Assembly: GCA_025359705.1 (NCBI GenBank)
Contig: JANYFS010000398.1
Span: forward strand, 1 to 7,239
DNA length: 7,239 nucleotides
Reading direction: 5' to 3'
Source of the DNA: Deinococcales bacterium
GTDB taxonomy: Bacteria > Deinococcota > Deinococci > Deinococcales > Deinococcaceae
Shown here piece after piece: positions 5,234 to 7,239 of this stretch. The notes under the pieces were generated by a model, which saw nothing but the letters and a program-made list of their open reading frames with translations, was not told the DNA's origin and ran no database searches. The position numbers and the translations under genes were made by a program. Within the stretch, counting starts at the first letter, position 1; each line of letters begins with the position of its first letter.

Positions 5234-6574
5234 ATGGCACATACCAAGGCAAGCATTCTAAAAACGCTCAAAGAGCAAAACGTCAAGTTCTTGCGGCTAC
5301 AATTTGTGGATATTTTGGGCATTGTCAAAAATGTCGAGCTGCCCAGCGGTCAATTTGAGAAAGCGCTGGACGGCGAAATGATGTTCGACGGTTCTTCCAT
5401 TGAGGGGTTTACCCGCATCGAAGAGTCCGATATGCTGTTGCATCCCGATCTGAATACCTTTTTGATCTTTCCCCAGTTTTCCCAAGAGGAATCGCCACGC
5501 GGCAAAGTGGCCCGTTTGATTTGTGATGTGCATTTGCCCGATGGCACCCCCTTCGATGGCGACCCCCGCTGGGTACTGAAAAATCAGATCGAACGCGCCC
5601 GAAAGAAAGGCTACGAGTTGTTCGCTGGCCCCGAACCCGAATTTTTTATCTTCGAGCGCAGCCCCGAGGGTGATCCCACCACCATCACCCATGACCGCGC
5701 GGGCTATTTCGATCTGGCTCCCATCGATAAAGGCGAGCGCCTGCGCCGAGAAATCACCACGGCCCTGCTCGAGCTGGGTTTTGAGATCGAAGCCTCGCAC
5801 CATGAGGTTTCGCCTGGGCAGCACGAAATCGATTTTCGCTATGCAGGAGCGCTGCAAACCGCCGACAACATCGCTACCTTTAAGTTTGTGGTCAAACGGG
5901 TAGCCCTCGAGCATGGCCTGCACGCTTCCTTTATGCCCAAACCGGTGGCGGGGGCCAGTGGCAGCGGGATGCACTGCCATTTGTCGCTGTTCAAAAATGG
6001 CAAAAATGTATTTTTCGACGAAAATGCCGAGCATCAACTTTCCGCAACCGCACTGCACTTTATTGGCGGTTTGCTGGAACACGCCTCGAGCATGGTGGCG
6101 ATCACCAATCCCCTAGTCAACAGCTACAAGCGCTTGATTGCGGGTTTTGAGGCTCCGGTCAATATCGCTTGGAGTACCAGCAACCGCAGCGCCTTGGTAC
6201 GGATTCCTGCACGGCGTGGGGTGGGGACACGGGCCGAAATGCGGATGCCCGACCCGTCTTGCAACCCTTATTTGGCCTTGGCTGTCATGATTGCAGCGGG
6301 TTTGGACGGCATCGAAAACGAAATTGTGCCACCTCCTGCCATTCAGCGCAACATTTACCACATGACCGTGCGGGAAAAGCGCAAACACCGCATCCGCGAG
6401 CTGCCAGGCGACCTGAACCTGGCCCTAGATGAACTCGAGAAGAGCGAACTGATGCGCGAAGCCTTGGGCGAACACGCTTTTGAAAAATTCCTCGAGGCTA
6501 AACGTGCCGAGTGGCACGACTATAGCCAAGTGGTACACCCTTGGGAACTCGAGCGGTATTTGGCGAATATCTAG
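5234..6574 (+). CDS. glnA: Glutamine synthetase, class I-alpha
   Basis: A 446-residue cytoplasmic enzyme (dodecameric in the family) that makes glutamine from glutamate, ammonia and ATP. The N-terminal beta-grasp domain (about 15-100) holds MMFDGSSIEGFTRIEESDM (49-67). The catalytic domain carries the metal ligands in AGPEPEFF (131-138), SHHEVSPGQHEID (188-200) and GSGMHCHLSLF (243-253), the glutamate-closing loop NSYKRLIAGFEAP (296-308) and NRSALVRIP (317-325). Length and motifs match the short Bacillus-type I-alpha enzymes. The 25-residue insert and adenylylation Tyr of I-beta enzymes are absent. Arg61 corresponds to the Bacillus Arg62 needed for feedback inhibition, so control by glutamine binding is likely. 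The C-terminus (VHPWELERYLANI) is complete. Upstream lie two triple repeats that may carry nitrogen control. The next ORF follows after 18 bp with no terminator. It has the lowest CTCGAG density of the five genes. Confidence 0.98.
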   Translation: MAHTKASILKTLKEQNVKFLRLQFVDILGIVKNVELPSGQFEKALDGEMMFDGSSIEGFTRIEESDMLLHPDLNTFLIFPQFSQEESPRGKVARLICDVHLPDGTPFDGDPRWVLKNQIERARKKGYELFAGPEPEFFIFERSPEGDPTTITHDRAGYFDLAPIDKGERLRREITTALLELGFEIEASHHEVSPGQHEIDFRYAGALQTADNIATFKFVVKRVALEHGLHASFMPKPVAGASGSGMHCHLSLFKNGKNVFFDENAEHQLSATALHFIGGLLEHASSMVAITNPLVNSYKRLIAGFEAPVNIAWSTSNRSALVRIPARRGVGTRAEMRMPDPSCNPYLALAVMIAAGLDGIENEIVPPPAIQRNIYHMTVREKRKHRIRELPGDLNLALDELEKSELMREALGEHAFEKFLEAKRAEWHDYSQVVHPWELERYLANI

Positions 6575-6576
6575 TA

Positions 6577-6599
6577 CCATGCTGATAACACCATGCTGA
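6577..6599 (+). repeat. 9-bp direct repeat at the glnA/next-gene junction
   Basis: CCATGCTGA lies at 6577-6585 and 6591-6599 (period 14), so the start codon context of the downstream ORF is duplicated. The first ATG (6579) opens a six-codon frame that ends at TGA 6597-6599, overlapping the second ATG (6593). This could couple or dampen translation of the downstream gene, or be a chance duplication. Confidence 0.7.
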
Positions 6600-7239
6600 C
6601 TTTGCTTGCAGACTTGGGCGATTTGCTGCGCCTACACCCCGCCTACAACGCCGCTACGGTGGTGGAGCTGGCCCAGCATGTTTTGGAACGTGACTCGAGC
6701 GCAAAAATCCTCCCCAAAGTTGTGCCCAAAATGATTCACTGGGCCACCCCCGATCCCCTCGAGAGTCCAGCGCGTTTTACCCTCGAGGCAGCGGGCTACA
6801 CCCTCGAGCCACACTATCCCGATTGGAACTGGGCCGAGCGAGAACGCGAGGAATTGTTTGGGTATCTCAAGCAGTTTCCACAAAGCTCCGAGCGTTTGAA
6901 CATCGCAGGGCAGCTCGAGCGGGATTTGGCGGACTGGCTGACTTCACCGCTCGAGGCCAGCAGCATTTATGCCCTTTCCTCCCTCGAGCGGATTAAAAAC
7001 CATCACCAACAGATGGGCCATGCCCTCGAGGAAGGAGTGGCAACCGCCTACCGCCAAAAGCGTTTGGATGCCCTCGAGCGCTCTCTTTTGTCGGTAAAAA
7101 ATGGGATTGCTCTGGTTTCGCTGGACGATTTACCCGAACTATTGGAACGCATTCCGCAGGCGGTTTTACCAAATCTGATGGGTTTTAAAGTGGGCGAAGC
7201 CTCGAGGCTGCGGGCTTTGTGTGACCGCGCTTTAAGGCT
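6593..7239 (+). CDS. Unrecognised protein, 3'-truncated by the window edge, downstream of glnA
   Basis: An open frame of at least 215 codons with no stop before the right edge. It starts at ATG 6593, 18 bp after glnA and in the same frame as it, with no Shine-Dalgarno sequence and no terminator between, so co-transcription is likely. The protein begins MLTLLADLGDLLRLHPAYNA and reads as soluble and mostly helical, rich in Leu, Glu, Arg and Ala, with Trp-containing stretches (MIHWATPDP, DWNWAERERE). No signal peptide, membrane segment or catalytic motif was recognised. CTCGAG occurs 10 times in 647 bp, eight of them encoding Leu-Glu in frame; this is the densest use in the window and supports coding. 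I cannot assign a family. Its position suggests a link to glutamine synthetase or nitrogen use, which is inference only. The minus-strand frame at 6632-6883 inside it looks like a shadow. Confidence 0.75.
   Translation, partial: MLTLLADLGDLLRLHPAYNAATVVELAQHVLERDSSAKILPKVVPKMIHWATPDPLESPARFTLEAAGYTLEPHYPDWNWAEREREELFGYLKQFPQSSERLNIAGQLERDLADWLTSPLEASSIYALSSLERIKNHHQQMGHALEEGVATAYRQKRLDALERSLLSVKNGIALVSLDDLPELLERIPQAVLPNLMGFKVGEASRLRALCDRALR

Larger units (their letters stand above)
34..7206. repeat. Dispersed over-represented palindrome CTCGAG (about 51 copies)
   Basis: Hand count gives about 51 copies, starting for example at 34, 77, 349, 419, 674, 908, 1262, 1409, 1430, 1461, 1599, 1620, 1902, 1943, 1950, 2170, 4223, 4934, 5015, 5148, 5768, 6434, 6758, 6914, 7025, 7073 and 7201. 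A random hexamer would occur about twice. Distribution: 8 in the ROK gene, 14 in the GH3 gene, 8 in the acetyltransferase-family gene, 6 in glnA, 10 in the last partial ORF and 5 in non-coding DNA. In the GH3 gene it falls in all three phases (Leu-Glu 4, xx-Arg 4, Ser-Ser/Ser-Arg 6), so a preferred dipeptide does not explain it. The flanking bases vary, so the conserved unit is exactly six bases. Its function is unknown. Confidence 0.9.

Noticed and set aside
4885..5358. Plus-strand 157-codon frame across the acetyltransferase-family/glnA intergenic region
   Set aside because: It overlaps the starts of two divergent real genes and reads through promoter repeats; no domain is visible.
5297..6082. 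Minus-strand open frame (261 codons) opposite glnA
   Set aside because: glnA is certain on the other strand, and this frame shows no motif or start signal of its own.
6632..6883. Minus-strand 83-codon frame inside the last partial ORF
   Set aside because: The plus frame is open for over 215 codons and carries in-frame Leu-Glu CTCGAG copies, so the minus frame is most likely a shadow.
34..7206. CTCGAG copies as cloning artefacts (XhoI sites)
   Set aside because: They are spread through intact conserved genes in all codon phases and on both strands, which joining of fragments cannot explain.

Overview
The window is bacterial and gene-dense, with five coding regions. In order they are a ROK-family (XylR/NagC-like) regulator on +, a secreted family 3 glycoside hydrolase on +, an AAC(3)/YokD-type acetyltransferase-family gene on -, a class I-alpha glutamine synthetase (glnA) on +, and an unrecognised ORF on + that runs off the right edge. 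No rRNA, tRNA, CRISPR array or intact insertion sequence was seen. The organism cannot be fixed from sequence alone. A short I-alpha glutamine synthetase, two TANNNT boxes placed 6 nt before start codons (a leaderless arrangement), GTG starts and moderate GC would fit the Deinococcus-Thermus group, but this is a tentative guess.

Layout. Positions 1-265 are non-coding; they hold a 15-bp tandem duplication and a LacI-type palindrome over a possible promoter, and perhaps the first codons of a minus-strand gene at the left edge. The ROK regulator (266-1555) ends in a clear intrinsic terminator (1590-1638). An AT-rich control region with three 12-bp direct repeats then leads to the exported GH3 enzyme (1847-4024). 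That enzyme is convergent with the acetyltransferase-family gene (4196-5062); between them lie a REP/MITE-like inverted repeat (4029-4099) and a 14-bp tandem duplication. The acetyltransferase-family gene is divergent from glnA (5234-6574), and the shared 171-bp intergenic region carries two separate triple repeats of about 10 bp. The last ORF (6593 to the edge) follows glnA by 18 bp and is probably co-transcribed with it.

Function. The regulator plus the exported beta-xylosidase/beta-glucosidase-like enzyme look like a small module for plant oligosaccharide use. glnA is the ammonia-assimilation gene.

The strongest unexplained signal is at the DNA level. The palindrome CTCGAG occurs about 51 times by hand count, against about 2 expected for a random hexamer. 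It occurs in all genes, on both coding strands, in all three reading phases and in non-coding DNA, including both arms of a terminator. Its behaviour is like HIP1 of cyanobacteria or an uptake/methylation motif. A second theme is that nearly every intergenic region carries a short tandem duplication (7-15 bp units).
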